NCBI GenBank assembly: GCA_023423995.1
Contig: JAFAEL010000213.1
Span: 1 to 18,233 of the forward strand
DNA: 18,233 nt
Direction of reading: 5' to 3'
Source: Pseudomonadota bacterium
GTDB lineage: Bacteria; Pseudomonadota; Alphaproteobacteria; Rhizobiales; Beijerinckiaceae
Shown here: one piece after another, positions 1-6,294 of the stretch
Layout of the letters: each line of letters begins with the position of its first letter
Numbering within the stretch: the first letter of the stretch is position 1
Notes under the pieces: model-generated
Seen by the model: the letters and a program-made list of their open reading frames with translations, nothing else
Database searches by the model: none
What the model was told of the DNA's origin: nothing
Translations under genes and position numbers: made by a program

Positions 1-527
1 TCATAGGGGTTCGTGAGCCCCATGTCCTTCGCCGTGCCGGCCGTGAACTGCAGGATGCCGGCCGCCGTGCTCTTGGGGTTCTTGGCGTTCGGGTTGCCGC
101 TGCTCTCGATGGAGGCCGTGACGGGCAGGTATGACGGGTCGAGCCCGTATTGCTGCGCAGCCCGCGTGAATGCCGGCAGGCTCGCCAGGGAGCCGAGGCC
201 TGCGCCTCCACCCGACGCGGGCGCCGGGGATCCAGGGGCGGGCAGCCCGCCACCAGACGCCCCACCGAAAATGCTGCCGAGGTCACGCGAGAAGGAGGCG
301 CCGGTCTCCTGTTCAAGCTGGAGCCGCTTGGCGTCCTGGCTGAGCTTCAACAGCCCCAGGCCGGTGCTGAGATCGCCAGAGCCAAAGGCGGCTTGGGCCG
401 CCTGGCCATAGTCAGGATTCGGCCCCGAGAGCATCGAGCCAAGCTCTCGCCTTCGGTGCTGCTGCAGGCCCTTTTCGTATGCGTCCCCGAGCCCGGCAAA
501 ACCGTTGTAGAAGTCCGCGAAAGCCAT
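1..527 (-). CDS. Phage-type lytic transglycosylase (SLT-like), 3' end outside window
   Basis: This frame is open on the minus strand from an ATG at 527 to the window edge, giving 175 residues without a stop. The first ~75 residues (MAFADFYNGFAGLGDAYEKG...) are helical and polar. A Gly/Pro/Ala-rich linker follows, then a lysozyme-like segment with LPAFTRAAQQYGLDPSYLP, VTASIESSGNPNAKNP and STAAGILQFTAGTA. That is the transglycosylase SLT pattern: the Glu of SIESS is the expected catalytic acid and GILQF is the conserved core. Such domains cleave peptidoglycan between MurNAc and GlcNAc; in phages they are often part of an internal or tail protein that opens the wall during DNA entry. The C-terminal half is missing here. 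It lies 12 nt after the 91-aa gene and is probably cotranscribed with it. The domain call is firm; the virion role is inferred from the long non-SLT N-terminus and the phage-like surroundings. Confidence 0.82.
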   Translation of the reverse strand, partial: MAFADFYNGFAGLGDAYEKGLQQHRRRELGSMLSGPNPDYGQAAQAAFGSGDLSTGLGLLKLSQDAKRLQLEQETGASFSRDLGSIFGGASGGGLPAPGSPAPASGGGAGLGSLASLPAFTRAAQQYGLDPSYLPVTASIESSGNPNAKNPKSTAAGILQFTAGTAKDMGLTNPY

Positions 528-539
528 AGACGCCGCCCT

Positions 540-815
540 TCACGCTTGGCCTGCGCAGGAGCGCACGGCGTTGTAGTTCGCATACGCAGCGAAGGCCTCG
601 CCAACGGCCTCGTTCATGCTGCCGAGCGTCTGCCAAACGAGAGCTTCATCCCGCGGGCAGTTTCGGAGCATCACAAGGGCCGTCTCGGCCATGGAGCGCG
701 CCCGTTCGACTGCAAGGGCCGCCCCGACGATATGCTGTTCGATCGGGAGCATCGGCGCCGTTGATGAAGACGCTGAGACTGGGGGCTGGGTGCTGTGATC
801 GAGGTCCAGGCTCAT
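540..815 (-). CDS. Small helical protein of unknown function (91 aa)
   Basis: The 91-residue product starts MSLDLDHSTQ. A disordered Ser/Thr/Pro-rich stretch of about 20 residues is followed by an alanine-rich, probably all-helical body with a single Cys in the last ten residues (VRSCAGQA). I recognise no domain. The ATG at 815 overlaps the TGA of the upstream ribbon-helix-helix gene in an ATGA arrangement, so translation is probably coupled, and the transglycosylase gene starts 12 nt after its stop. Codon use is GC-rich and consistent with a real gene. Position suggests a small structural or accessory phage protein, but nothing in the sequence shows a function. Confidence 0.68.
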   Translation of the reverse strand: MSLDLDHSTQPPVSASSSTAPMLPIEQHIVGAALAVERARSMAETALVMLRNCPRDEALVWQTLGSMNEAVGEAFAAYANYNAVRSCAGQA

Positions 816-991
816 GCGGAGGCGCGCCTCTCGTTCTGAGCATCCACAGCGACCAATTCGCGAAGCTGGGCGCGAACGTACTCGGAGAGAGAGATCCCTC
901 GACGCTCAGCAGCGACAGATGCGGCTCGGCGTAGAGTCGAATCCGCACGCACCATGATGGAGACAGGATATCGGCAGCGTCCTGTGCGCAA
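812..991 (-). CDS. Ribbon-helix-helix (Arc/CopG-like) DNA-binding protein, TTG start
   Basis: This 59-aa ORF has no ATG at its 5' end. A TTG at 991 is preceded by GGAGG with 5 nt spacing, which decides the start; the first in-frame ATG is 12 codons later and has no such site. The sequence has the RHH layout: a short basic strand (YPVSIMVRADS), helix A (TLRRAASVAAERRG), the turn ISLSEYV and helix B (RAQLREL). The family binds DNA as a dimer through the N-terminal strand, as repressors or antitoxins. Here it heads a leftward operon with the 91-aa and transglycosylase genes, and a dyad sits just upstream (1007-1033), so autoregulation is plausible. No toxin-like partner is visible beside it, which argues for a plain regulator rather than a toxin-antitoxin pair. 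Confidence 0.7.
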   Translation of the reverse strand: MRTGRCRYPVSIMVRADSTLRRAASVAAERRGISLSEYVRAQLRELVAVDAQNERRASA

Positions 992-1006
992 AATCGCCTC
1001 CGAATT

Positions 1007-1033
1007 TTGACGGATGCGATCGTGTCACGTCAA
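1007..1033. promoter_or_regulatory. Dyad upstream of the RHH gene, candidate operator
   Basis: TTGACG (1007-1012) and CGTCAA (1028-1033) form a perfect 6-bp inverted repeat around a central CGATCG palindrome (1017-1022). It lies 16 nt upstream of the TTG start of the RHH gene and covers its Shine-Dalgarno-proximal promoter area. On the minus strand the outer arm also reads as a TTGACG -35-like box, but the matching -10 is poor. A two-fold site of this size suits an RHH dimer or tetramer. Its role is inferred. Confidence 0.4.
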
Positions 1034-1246
1034 CGGATGAAGATGAATACTCGAGAGTGTATAGCTCTATGCAGTCTGATAATCCGAGTTAATTCGCCGC
1101 TGTTTGCTGATGTTCGAAGGTCATGCATTTTGCGCATGCCTCGCTCTGAGGTTCGGCGCAGGCCCCATCCGTGCCTTGCTAAGAGCCTGACTAGTCATGA
1201 GGGCGTGCCGGCCGAGAAGGACGCTGCCGGGACTGGCCGATAGCGC

Positions 1247-1499
1247 CGCCAGGCTCACGAACTCAGGGTTCTTGATCTTCAGCCAGTGCCGGCACCTGCC
1301 GGAGGTGTGGCGGGTGCCTTCCGCTCCGCGACGACGCCCTCGAGGTTCATCCGGCAGGCCGTGGAGTAGAGCTCGGCGCCGTCGCCCTGGTGATGGCGGA
1401 GAAGGCGATCGCGGGCAGCTGGCGATCGGCGAGGAGCCCGGCCAGGCGCTCGCGCGGGATCTCGATCGGGAGCAACCGGAGATCCTCGCCGTCGGTGGA
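1247..1499 (-). pseudogene. Frameshifted remnant of an ATP-dependent DNA ligase
   Basis: Three minus-strand frames together spell the middle of a bacterial ATP-dependent (LigD/LigC type) DNA ligase catalytic domain. Reading leftward, 1493 to about 1400 gives DGEDLRLLPIEIPRERL and then LLADRQLPAIAFSAI. In another frame, about 1386-1316 gives GDGAELYSTACRMNLEGVV, which contains ligase motif IV (LEGVV). In a third frame, about 1308-1255 gives HTSGRCRHWLKIKNPEF, which contains motif V (WLKIKN). The frames change between 1386 and 1400 and again near 1310, and the nucleotidyl-lysine motif I (KxDG) region upstream is missing. The gene therefore cannot make a ligase. Such ligases seal nicks in non-homologous end joining and are common in plasmid- and island-borne copies in this group. 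Ends are approximate. Motif recognition is strong; a sequencing error could explain one frameshift but hardly the whole decay. Confidence 0.78.
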
Positions 1500-1941
1500 A
1501 GCCGTCAGTAGTCACGGCGCGATGATGAAGCCCTCCGGATGCTGATGATCGGGCGGTGAAACTCCCCACTCCAGGAGCTTCATGCCGGGCATCTAAGCGC
1601 GGGGAGCAGCGCGGCCGCTTTGCCGTGCGACTAACGATCTATAACCCGCCTTAGGGCCACGCTCAGCAGCATCGACCCAAGTTGCAGATCAAATCGGCCT
1701 TTCCCGCCCTGCAACGGTCGCGAAATCCGCTCCTGAAAAAGCAGATCGTCCGCAGGACGCTTCTTGTCGCGAGAGCCGGGCTCGGCGCCAGCAAGCCCCG
1801 ACCCCTCTCGCGAGCAGGCGGCGCACTGAGCGGCTCGCCTGCTTCTGGGCGCGCAGCGACACCCGACGCGCGCCTAGAAGCCCAGTCAACCCGCCTCGGC
1901 CCGACCCTGCATGGGAGCGCGGGCATAGACAAGGGGTACCC
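1500..1941. other. Non-coding stretch, no supported gene
   Basis: About 440 bases between the ligase remnant and the cupin gene. Several overlapping ORFs exist on both strands, as expected at this GC content. All are arginine/proline/serine-rich translations with no recognisable domain or start signal. The part next to 1500 may be further decayed ligase sequence. No hairpin with a T-tract was seen. Confidence 0.45.
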
Positions 1942-2385
1942 ATGTCCCATCACGCACCGCCCTCGCAGCCCACGCTCGCCGTCGCCAAGCCGGGCACCCC
2001 GTTCCGCGGCAAGCAGGGCCACGTCTACACCCCGGCCATTTCCGGCCAGTCGGTAGGAGCGAGAGCCCTCCACATGCAGATCGTGAGACTCCCTCCAGGG
2101 GAGACAGGGCGAGCGCACAAGCACGAGTTTCACGAGACGGCGATCTACATCCTGAGCGGACGGTCAGGAGTCTGGTTCGGCGAGAGGCTCGAGCATCACG
2201 CTGATGCCGGAGCGGGCGAGTTCGTCTACATCCCGGCAAGCCTCCCGCATCTGCCGTATAATCCAAGTTCCACGGAGGAGTGCGTAGCCGTGATCGCACG
2301 GACTGATCCAAACGAGCAGGAGAGCGTGGTCCTCCTTCCCGAGCTCGAAGGAGCGCTGCGGGACAAGATCGCTGTGCCGGCCTGA
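1942..2385 (+). CDS. Cupin-domain protein
   Basis: A 147-aa single-domain cupin. An AAGGGG Shine-Dalgarno lies about 7 nt before ATG 1942. Cupin motif 1 is at residues 59-73: H59, H61 and E65 as likely metal ligands, then ETAIYILSG. Motif 2 is at 92-107 (G92, P98, H103, N107 in GEFVYIPASLPHLPYN). A bound divalent metal (Mn, Fe or Zn) is therefore expected. The intermotif spacing and length are those of a small cytosolic monocupin; such proteins act as isomerases, dioxygenases or sugar/small-molecule binders, and the substrate cannot be read from the sequence. It stands alone, with the next gene over 100 nt away. It looks like a host-type metabolic gene rather than a phage gene. Confidence 0.88.
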   Translation: MSHHAPPSQPTLAVAKPGTPFRGKQGHVYTPAISGQSVGARALHMQIVRLPPGETGRAHKHEFHETAIYILSGRSGVWFGERLEHHADAGAGEFVYIPASLPHLPYNPSSTEECVAVIARTDPNEQESVVLLPELEGALRDKIAVPA

Positions 2386-2511
2386 GGACAATTCCGGGCA
2401 GGGATAGAGGCGGCGCCGGCGGAATCGGGAGTCGCCAACGACCATCAAACGCGGGTGTACAGCGCGGCAGCCGGCCGGGGATGCTGCTCGCGAGTTCCTG
2501 CGGAGGACGTT

Positions 2512-2766
2512 GTGCGCGTCGAGATGGAGACGTTTGCCTGCACAGGCGACGACAAGGTCATCTACGCCGTCCAGAGCCGCGTGACCCGCTACCAGCCGCC
2601 TCTGCTTATCAAGGACGTCAGGCGCAAGGAATGGCAGACCGTCAGCGTCCGGCACCGGTACGAGCTAGCGGATGGCAGCATCGTCGAGCCAATCGGGCCC
2701 AATCGCTATGAGATCCTCGATACGGGCGTCACGCTCTCTCGGGTGGATCCAGCCGCGGCCAACTAG
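2512..2766 (+). CDS. Hypothetical protein (84 aa), GTG start
   Basis: The frame is open from further upstream. GGAGGA at 2502-2507 sits 4 nt before GTG 2512, which I take as the start; ATG 2524 is too far from that site. The product is polar and probably beta-rich, with segments DDKVIYAVQSRVTRYQPP, YELADGSIVEPIGPNRYEIL and TGVTLSRVDP. The alternating pattern resembles small strand-rich proteins often found in rhizobial-type genomes, but I do not recognise a family. It has no signal peptide or cysteine pair (one Cys near the N-terminus). It is monocistronic, with about 125 nt before it and 278 nt after it. Confidence 0.6.
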   Translation: MRVEMETFACTGDDKVIYAVQSRVTRYQPPLLIKDVRRKEWQTVSVRHRYELADGSIVEPIGPNRYEILDTGVTLSRVDPAAAN

Positions 2767-3044
2767 GGCAGGGCGCTGCAGCGACTTTGCCGCCCCAGAT
2801 CGGGCGCGTCGAGTTGGGCTGAGACGCCCGCCAGCCAGGGGCACCGAGAGATCGGCAGGGCGAATGCGCAGCGCGGCCACGGGATCGCCGCTCCCGGCCT
2901 TGCAGCCGGGCCGAGCGTACGATCAGGCGACACGATGCGCGCCTTCCAGGCTGGTGAGGGCATGCGACGCTCCCCGAAATGGGTACTCGACAGCAGTAAG
3001 GCCGGGCTTAGCATGGCCTTCGACTAAAGCAGCAGGAGGGTCCC

Positions 3045-3311
3045 ATGAGGTGCTTCTTTCACCTCCTCGGCCCAGAGCGGGCGGAACTCCTCGACGAGGT
3101 CGGCGTCGAAGTGTCATCGCTCGATGGCGCTCGTACAGAAGCGCTGAAGGCGATGGCCGAGTTGCGAGCTGAAAGCCCCGGCAGCGTGGGTGAGTGGAAT
3201 CGTTGGGTTTTACGTATCGTTGACGACGGCAACTCTACTCGGGCTGACCTTTCGTTGAGCATGATCCTTCCGCTGCGGAGCGGGAAAGACGCGGTAACTC
3301 GTCCCACATAG
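3045..3311 (+). CDS. DUF6894-like small protein
   Basis: An 88-aa protein opening MRCFFHLLGPERAELLDEVG, with GGAGG about 8 nt upstream. The opening strand pattern (R-x-FFH), the D-E-x-G turn and a following helix with A-R-x-E-A-L are the hallmarks of the DUF6894 family (RYFFHxxDG...DxxGxE...A..EAL). Residues 50-65 (WNRWVLRIVDDGNSTR) match the second conserved strand pair, W-x-[IV]-x-V-x-D-x-x-G. These proteins are abundant in Methylobacterium and Bradyrhizobium, often in many copies, and have no known function. A 6-bp inverted repeat (2998-3003 with 3015-3020) lies in its leader. Usual length is 80-100 aa, so this one is complete. Confidence 0.8.
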   Translation: MRCFFHLLGPERAELLDEVGVEVSSLDGARTEALKAMAELRAESPGSVGEWNRWVLRIVDDGNSTRADLSLSMILPLRSGKDAVTRPT

Positions 3312-3594
3312 GACCACGGTGATCGCGGATTTCGGAATCCGGCGCAGTGCACTCTTGATGTGCTCTCTAACGCCCCGGCTGCTCCTAGTCGTACTCATAA
3401 ACCTCAGCCTCTGCGCACTACAGGGTCAGTTCAGCGAAAGCTAACAACTTGAAGTATTCTGATTGGTTCCTGCGTCGTCCAGTCCCAAACAGAGTACGCG
3501 CCCTAGTACCGTGAGGTATTTCGTTCTGTGTACGCCAAAAGCTCCACCTGGGAGGGCGATGGCGGCCAGGAGGTTCTACATTCCCTCTAAGCGC
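3312..3594. other. Intergenic region without a supported gene
   Basis: About 280 bases after the DUF6894-like gene. Base composition is lower in GC than the neighbours. Small ORFs on both strands lack ribosome binding sites and recognisable sequence. The stretch ends at the minus-strand terminator at 3595-3626. Confidence 0.45.
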
Positions 3595-3626
3595 AAAAAA
3601 GCCCACTCCGCTCCAGCCGAGCGGGC
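3595..3626 (-). terminator. Rho-independent terminator of the 72-aa minus-strand gene
   Basis: On the minus strand GCCCGCTC pairs with GAGTGGGC (7 of 8 positions, one mismatch) around a 10-nt loop, and is followed directly by TTTTTT. It starts 2 nt after the TGA of the minus-strand gene ending at 3629, a textbook position. It supports transcription of that gene from right to left. Confidence 0.75.
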
Positions 3627-3628
3627 AG

Positions 3629-3847
3629 TCAGGCACTTCTCTTGATTATCTCCCGGCGGGAGACGGCCTCCATCCTTGGGCCCTGCACGGCCTTGCCAAC
3701 ACCCACTTCGAGGTAGGTGACGCCTCGGCCCTGCCATGCACGATGCCAGCGGTCGTCCGCTTCATAGATCCTCGAAGCCGGGCGGCCGGGCCGGGTGGTG
3801 ATCGCAAGCGCTGCCCGGCCCTCCAGACACAAGAAAGCCCGGCTCAC
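3629..3847 (-). CDS. Small basic protein of unknown function, GTG start (72 aa)
   Basis: The product contains LEGRAALAITTRPGRPASRI, a Trp-rich middle (DDRWHRAWQGRGVTYLEVG) and a basic tail. I recognise no family. GTG 3847 is the only start before an upstream in-frame TAG and lacks a clear Shine-Dalgarno; it also lies in the loop of a terminator-like hairpin (3831-3864), which is odd. In favour of a real gene are the strong GC bias at third positions, an extended -10 promoter about 50 nt upstream on the same strand and a good terminator 2 nt after the stop. If the upstream hairpin stops transcription, the ORF would be expressed only by read-through, an attenuation-like layout. It could also be a chance ORF behind a small RNA. 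Confidence 0.5.
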   Translation of the reverse strand: MSRAFLCLEGRAALAITTRPGRPASRIYEADDRWHRAWQGRGVTYLEVGVGKAVQGPRMEAVSRREIIKRSA

Positions 3848-3864
3848 GCGAGGCGGGCCGGGCT
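3831..3864 (-). terminator. Terminator-like hairpin overlapping the start of the 72-aa gene
   Basis: On the minus strand AGCCCGGC (3864-3857) pairs perfectly with GCCGGGCT (3843-3836) around a 13-nt loop, then TTCTT follows. The loop holds the GTG start codon of the 72-aa ORF. It lies about 30 nt after the predicted start of transcription from the -10 element at 3899-3907. It could end a roughly 60-nt RNA or work as an attenuator. Confidence 0.5.
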
Positions 3865-3898
3865 AAAGGTGGTGCTCCCCTGCAGCGGGAACGTGGAC

Positions 3899-3907
3899 AG
3901 TATAGCA
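3899..3907 (-). promoter_or_regulatory. Extended -10 promoter element, leftward
   Basis: The minus strand reads TGCTATACT here, a TGn extended -10 with 5 of 6 matches to TATAAT. There is no good -35 at 16-18 nt spacing, which fits extended -10 promoters. Transcription would start near 3892. A 7-bp perfect inverted repeat (GAGGCCC 3920-3926, GGGCCTC 3940-3946) lies just upstream and may bind a regulator. Confidence 0.42.
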
Positions 3908-4144
3908 CAACTCAGGGATGAGGCCCGCAGGAGCGGGTGGGGCCTCCGCACATCAGGGCGGGGCCCTGGCGAGGGCGTGTGTGTGATGGAACCCGATCCG
4001 GAGTCCCTGACATAGCGGAAGCCCAGCGAGACCGAATCCGCGCGTGGCGAGCCCCACCCATCGGCCGGCCGCTACTTCAAACGTAGGGCGCCTAGTTTCG
4101 TCGAGAATGGGAGGCTGAGCCGTTAATCCGACGGAGGGCCGTTC

Positions 4145-4402
4145 ATGGTGCGCAAACGACAGACCAAGACGATCCTGTTCAGCGGAGTGCTCGCTGGAAT
4201 CTCCGTGCTTTCGACGGCCGCCCTTGCACAGCGGTACGCACCGGTCGAGCAGGACGGGAAAGGCCGAACCTGCTCCCAGACTGCACAGATGTGCCTGCAG
4301 CGGGCCGGTCAGCAGATCTGCGAGAGCGCCAAGCAGGAGTGCATGCGATCTGGCACGTGGAACACCCAGCAGGGCGTCATCCGGAACCTCGAACGGCGCT
4401 GA
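4145..4402 (+). CDS. Small secreted protein with four cysteines (85 aa)
   Basis: CGGAGGG lies about 8 nt before ATG 4145. Residues 1-28 form a Sec signal peptide: basic MVRKRQTK, hydrophobic ILFSGVLAGISVLSTAALA, and cleavage expected after AxA (ALA|Q). The mature part of about 57 residues carries Cys 43, 50, 59 and 66, in C-x6-C-x8-C-x6-C spacing, so two disulfides in the periplasm are likely. The sequence TCSQTAQMCLQ...ICESAKQECM looks like a helical hairpin stapled by cysteines. Similar small peptides are common in Methylobacterium-type genomes; function is unknown. It is a single gene with no operon partner. Confidence 0.75.
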   Translation: MVRKRQTKTILFSGVLAGISVLSTAALAQRYAPVEQDGKGRTCSQTAQMCLQRAGQQICESAKQECMRSGTWNTQQGVIRNLERR

Positions 4403-4713
4403 ATAGCCCTGATACGCGAAATAGCCCACCCAACTGGAGCTGAGCGGGCGGTCATCATCAGATGTCCGTCCCTATGGGGAAGCTCATTCAGCTGCTCTCA
4501 GGGGGAGCGTGGGCCAGGTGGAGATCCCGAAGGCGGGGAGGCCTCCTTTGACGGAGCTGCCTGTCGCCGGCCCGAGATAGGCGCATAGTCGCAGTAGCCA
4601 GCTCCGTCACGCCATCCGGACGCCGGCGGCAGGTATGCCACTAGCGGACCGCGGCCCCGCACACCCTGCTCCAGTGATCAGGACACGCCCAGGCGCGGCC
4701 TGGCGATGCTGCC
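4403..4713. other. Intergenic region holding structured repeats
   Basis: 311 bases without a supported ORF. It contains a terminator-like sequence at 4416-4455, similar to the one at 3595-3631 but with a weaker stem, a GGAGGCCTCC palindrome at 4537-4546, and the two interleaved inverted repeats at 4549-4633 described separately. The upstream, non-coding part of the methyltransferase gene also lies here. Confidence 0.5.
4549..4633. repeat. Two interleaved inverted repeats (A-B-A'-B' order)
   Basis: Arm A, TGACGGAGCTG (4549-4559), has a perfect 11-bp inverted copy, CAGCTCCGTCA (4599-4609). Arm B, CCTGTCGCCGGC (4560-4571), directly abuts A and has an inverted copy, GCCGGCGGCAGG (4622-4633), that pairs at 12 of 12 positions in RNA with one G-U. 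Because the order is A-B-A'-B', the stems cross: as RNA this is an H-type pseudoknot or two competing folds, and as DNA two overlapping operator-like dyads. Loops are 0, 27 and 12 nt. It lies 81 nt before the earliest start of the methyltransferase gene. Function unknown. Confidence 0.6.
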
Positions 4714-5679
4714 TTGTCAGGTGGCGCGCGCCGTGCTTCGACGCCAGCTCACGAGACTACTAGGCTTACCTCCTTGCAACACGCGATTACGAAGTTTCGC
4801 CCGCCCTGGTTGGAAGGGTTGGCAATCAAAGCGAGCGAGGAACCTTTCGAGGTTCTGCCGAGGATCAATGAACTCGTATCGCTCGACGACGCCGAGCAGG
4901 TCAGTCGTGGCGCGTACCTGGTCACGGATCGTCTCGAGGTCCCGTTCGCGACGGATAGCTCCCCGATCCCGCTGACGAAGGATCGGGAATTCTACAATGG
5001 CGATCAGCACGCGGCATATTGGGCAAGCGGATATGCTGATTTCGCCAAAACCCGCTCCGCCTGCCAACGCCACGGAGTCGATGTCCTTCGGTACTTCGAG
5101 CTTGGCTGCTCGTCTGGACGGGTACTTCGCCATTGGGCGAACAGCACTAGCGCCGAGATCGTCGGCTGCGACCTGAATGCCAGGCACGCCGAATGGTGCC
5201 GGCTCTTCCTGCCCAAAAGAATCGTCACATTTCAGAACACGGCGCTGCCGAGCCTCCCCTTAGAACAGAACTACTTTGATGCGATCGCGGCGTTCTCCGT
5301 GTTTACGCATATAGACGACATGGAGATCGCGTGGCTCTTGGAGATGCGGCGCATTCTGAGGCCTGGAGGGATCGCATACCTGACGGTCTCATCGGAGCAG
5401 ACTTGGGCCAATCATCGTCAGGGCTGGATCAAGAGCACATTCAGCCCGCTTGCAGATCAGATCACGGAATACAAAGTAGACGATGCGTTCTTCGCCAGCC
5501 CCACGCTGCCAGCGCCAAAGACGGTCTTATGGTGGCAGGCAAACGGCGGCGTTTACAATTCATCTGTTTTCCACACGATGGACTACATCGAAAGCGTATG
5601 GGGCCGGATTTTCGACATCGTTGAGGTCATACCGTCCGGCCATACATACCAGGACGTAATCGTCCTTAGAAAGCGGTAG
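4714..5679 (+). CDS. Class I SAM-dependent methyltransferase
   Basis: A 321-aa ORF with a Rossmann-type methyltransferase core. Motif I is ELGCSSGRVLRHW (residues 129-141, the SAM-binding G-x-G loop in variant form), the acidic residue D153 in VGCDLNARH binds the ribose, motif IV is YFDAIAAFSVFTHI (187-200), and LRPGG is at 215-219. The ~120 residues before the core (LPRINELVSLDDAEQVS..., DSSPIPLTKDREFYNGDQHA) are probably a substrate-recognition or lid part. The target is not evident; small molecules or glycan-type acceptors are usual for this architecture. No ATG occurs in frame before residue ~203. TTG 4714 follows an in-frame TGA at 4675, and TTG 4774 or 4819 are alternatives; none has a convincing ribosome site. 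The 5' end may therefore be truncated or rearranged. It stands alone, followed by a hairpin at 5703. Confidence 0.8.
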   Translation: MSGGARRASTPAHETTRLTSLQHAITKFRPPWLEGLAIKASEEPFEVLPRINELVSLDDAEQVSRGAYLVTDRLEVPFATDSSPIPLTKDREFYNGDQHAAYWASGYADFAKTRSACQRHGVDVLRYFELGCSSGRVLRHWANSTSAEIVGCDLNARHAEWCRLFLPKRIVTFQNTALPSLPLEQNYFDAIAAFSVFTHIDDMEIAWLLEMRRILRPGGIAYLTVSSEQTWANHRQGWIKSTFSPLADQITEYKVDDAFFASPTLPAPKTVLWWQANGGVYNSSVFHTMDYIESVWGRIFDIVEVIPSGHTYQDVIVLRKR

Positions 5680-5702
5680 CGGGAAGCTGCCATCCCCACG
5701 CA

Positions 5703-5728
5703 GGAAAGCTGCCACCGGGTGGCTTTCC
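5703..5728 (+). terminator. Hairpin after the methyltransferase gene
   Basis: GGAAAG (5703-5708) pairs with CTTTCC (5723-5728), and inside it CCAC with GTGG, with a 3-nt bulge. It begins 23 nt after the stop codon. There is no T-tract, so it may be a weak terminator or an mRNA-protecting 3' stem. Confidence 0.4.
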
Positions 5729-6294
5729 ATGTCTGAGGCTCAACTGAACTTCTCCACCACCGTTCGGCGATGAGCCAACCCAACCGGAACTGCCGCCGCA
5801 CGGCCAGCCAAAGTTCTCTCCCTTGTGGACCCCGATCCGGAGCTCTGAAGCGCAAAAAGCTCGCCGCGGCTGGAGCCGGGTGGGGTTGCCGGGGGGGTAG
5901 CGGTATCGGGAGGATTGCCCCCCTCTGCCGCTAAACCGCAGGGACGCGGGATGGCCCGCCCGGCCGGGCTGAGCGAAGAAAGCCCTGTGGTCAGAGCCCG
6001 AACCGGCTCATCGGCCCGTGCGGCCACGCCATGAGCATCGAAAGAGCGTTCGCATCAATGGAGGCTTGGAATCGGAGGCGGCTACGCTTGGCGTGATCGC
6101 ATCTGTGGATAGCGGAACGGTGCCGGCCGTCCCCATTCGCAGCTGTCCGTCCTTGTGCTACCGTTCTTGGTACGTTCCCAGTTCGGCGGAGACTCCGACT
6201 GGTCTCAGATCGCAGGGATAGGCCGGCCAGCCGACAAACCGAGTTGCACCGCTCGGCTTCCCTGCGACCCTCACGGTGCGCCCAAGGTGCTGGG
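5729..6294. other. Long intergenic stretch without a supported gene
   Basis: About 570 bases. ORFs on both strands are Ala/Arg/Pro/Ser-rich, lack start signals and match nothing I know. A GC-rich hairpin is visible around 5896-5935 (TAGCGG with CCGCTA, with GAGG/CCTC inside). The 3' part may hold the promoter of the 322-aa gene, but no clear -35/-10 pair was found. Confidence 0.4.

Noticed and set aside
812..991. RHH protein as antitoxin of a toxin-antitoxin pair
   Set aside because: The adjacent 91-aa product does not resemble a RelE/ParE, PIN or other known toxin.
1886..2311. 141-aa and 163-aa minus-strand ORFs over the cupin gene
   Set aside because: The plus strand encodes both cupin motifs with a good ribosome site; the antisense frames are shadows.
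5740..6221. ORFs on both strands in the 570-base gap before the 322-aa gene
   Set aside because: Low-complexity Ala/Arg/Pro/Ser translations without start signals.
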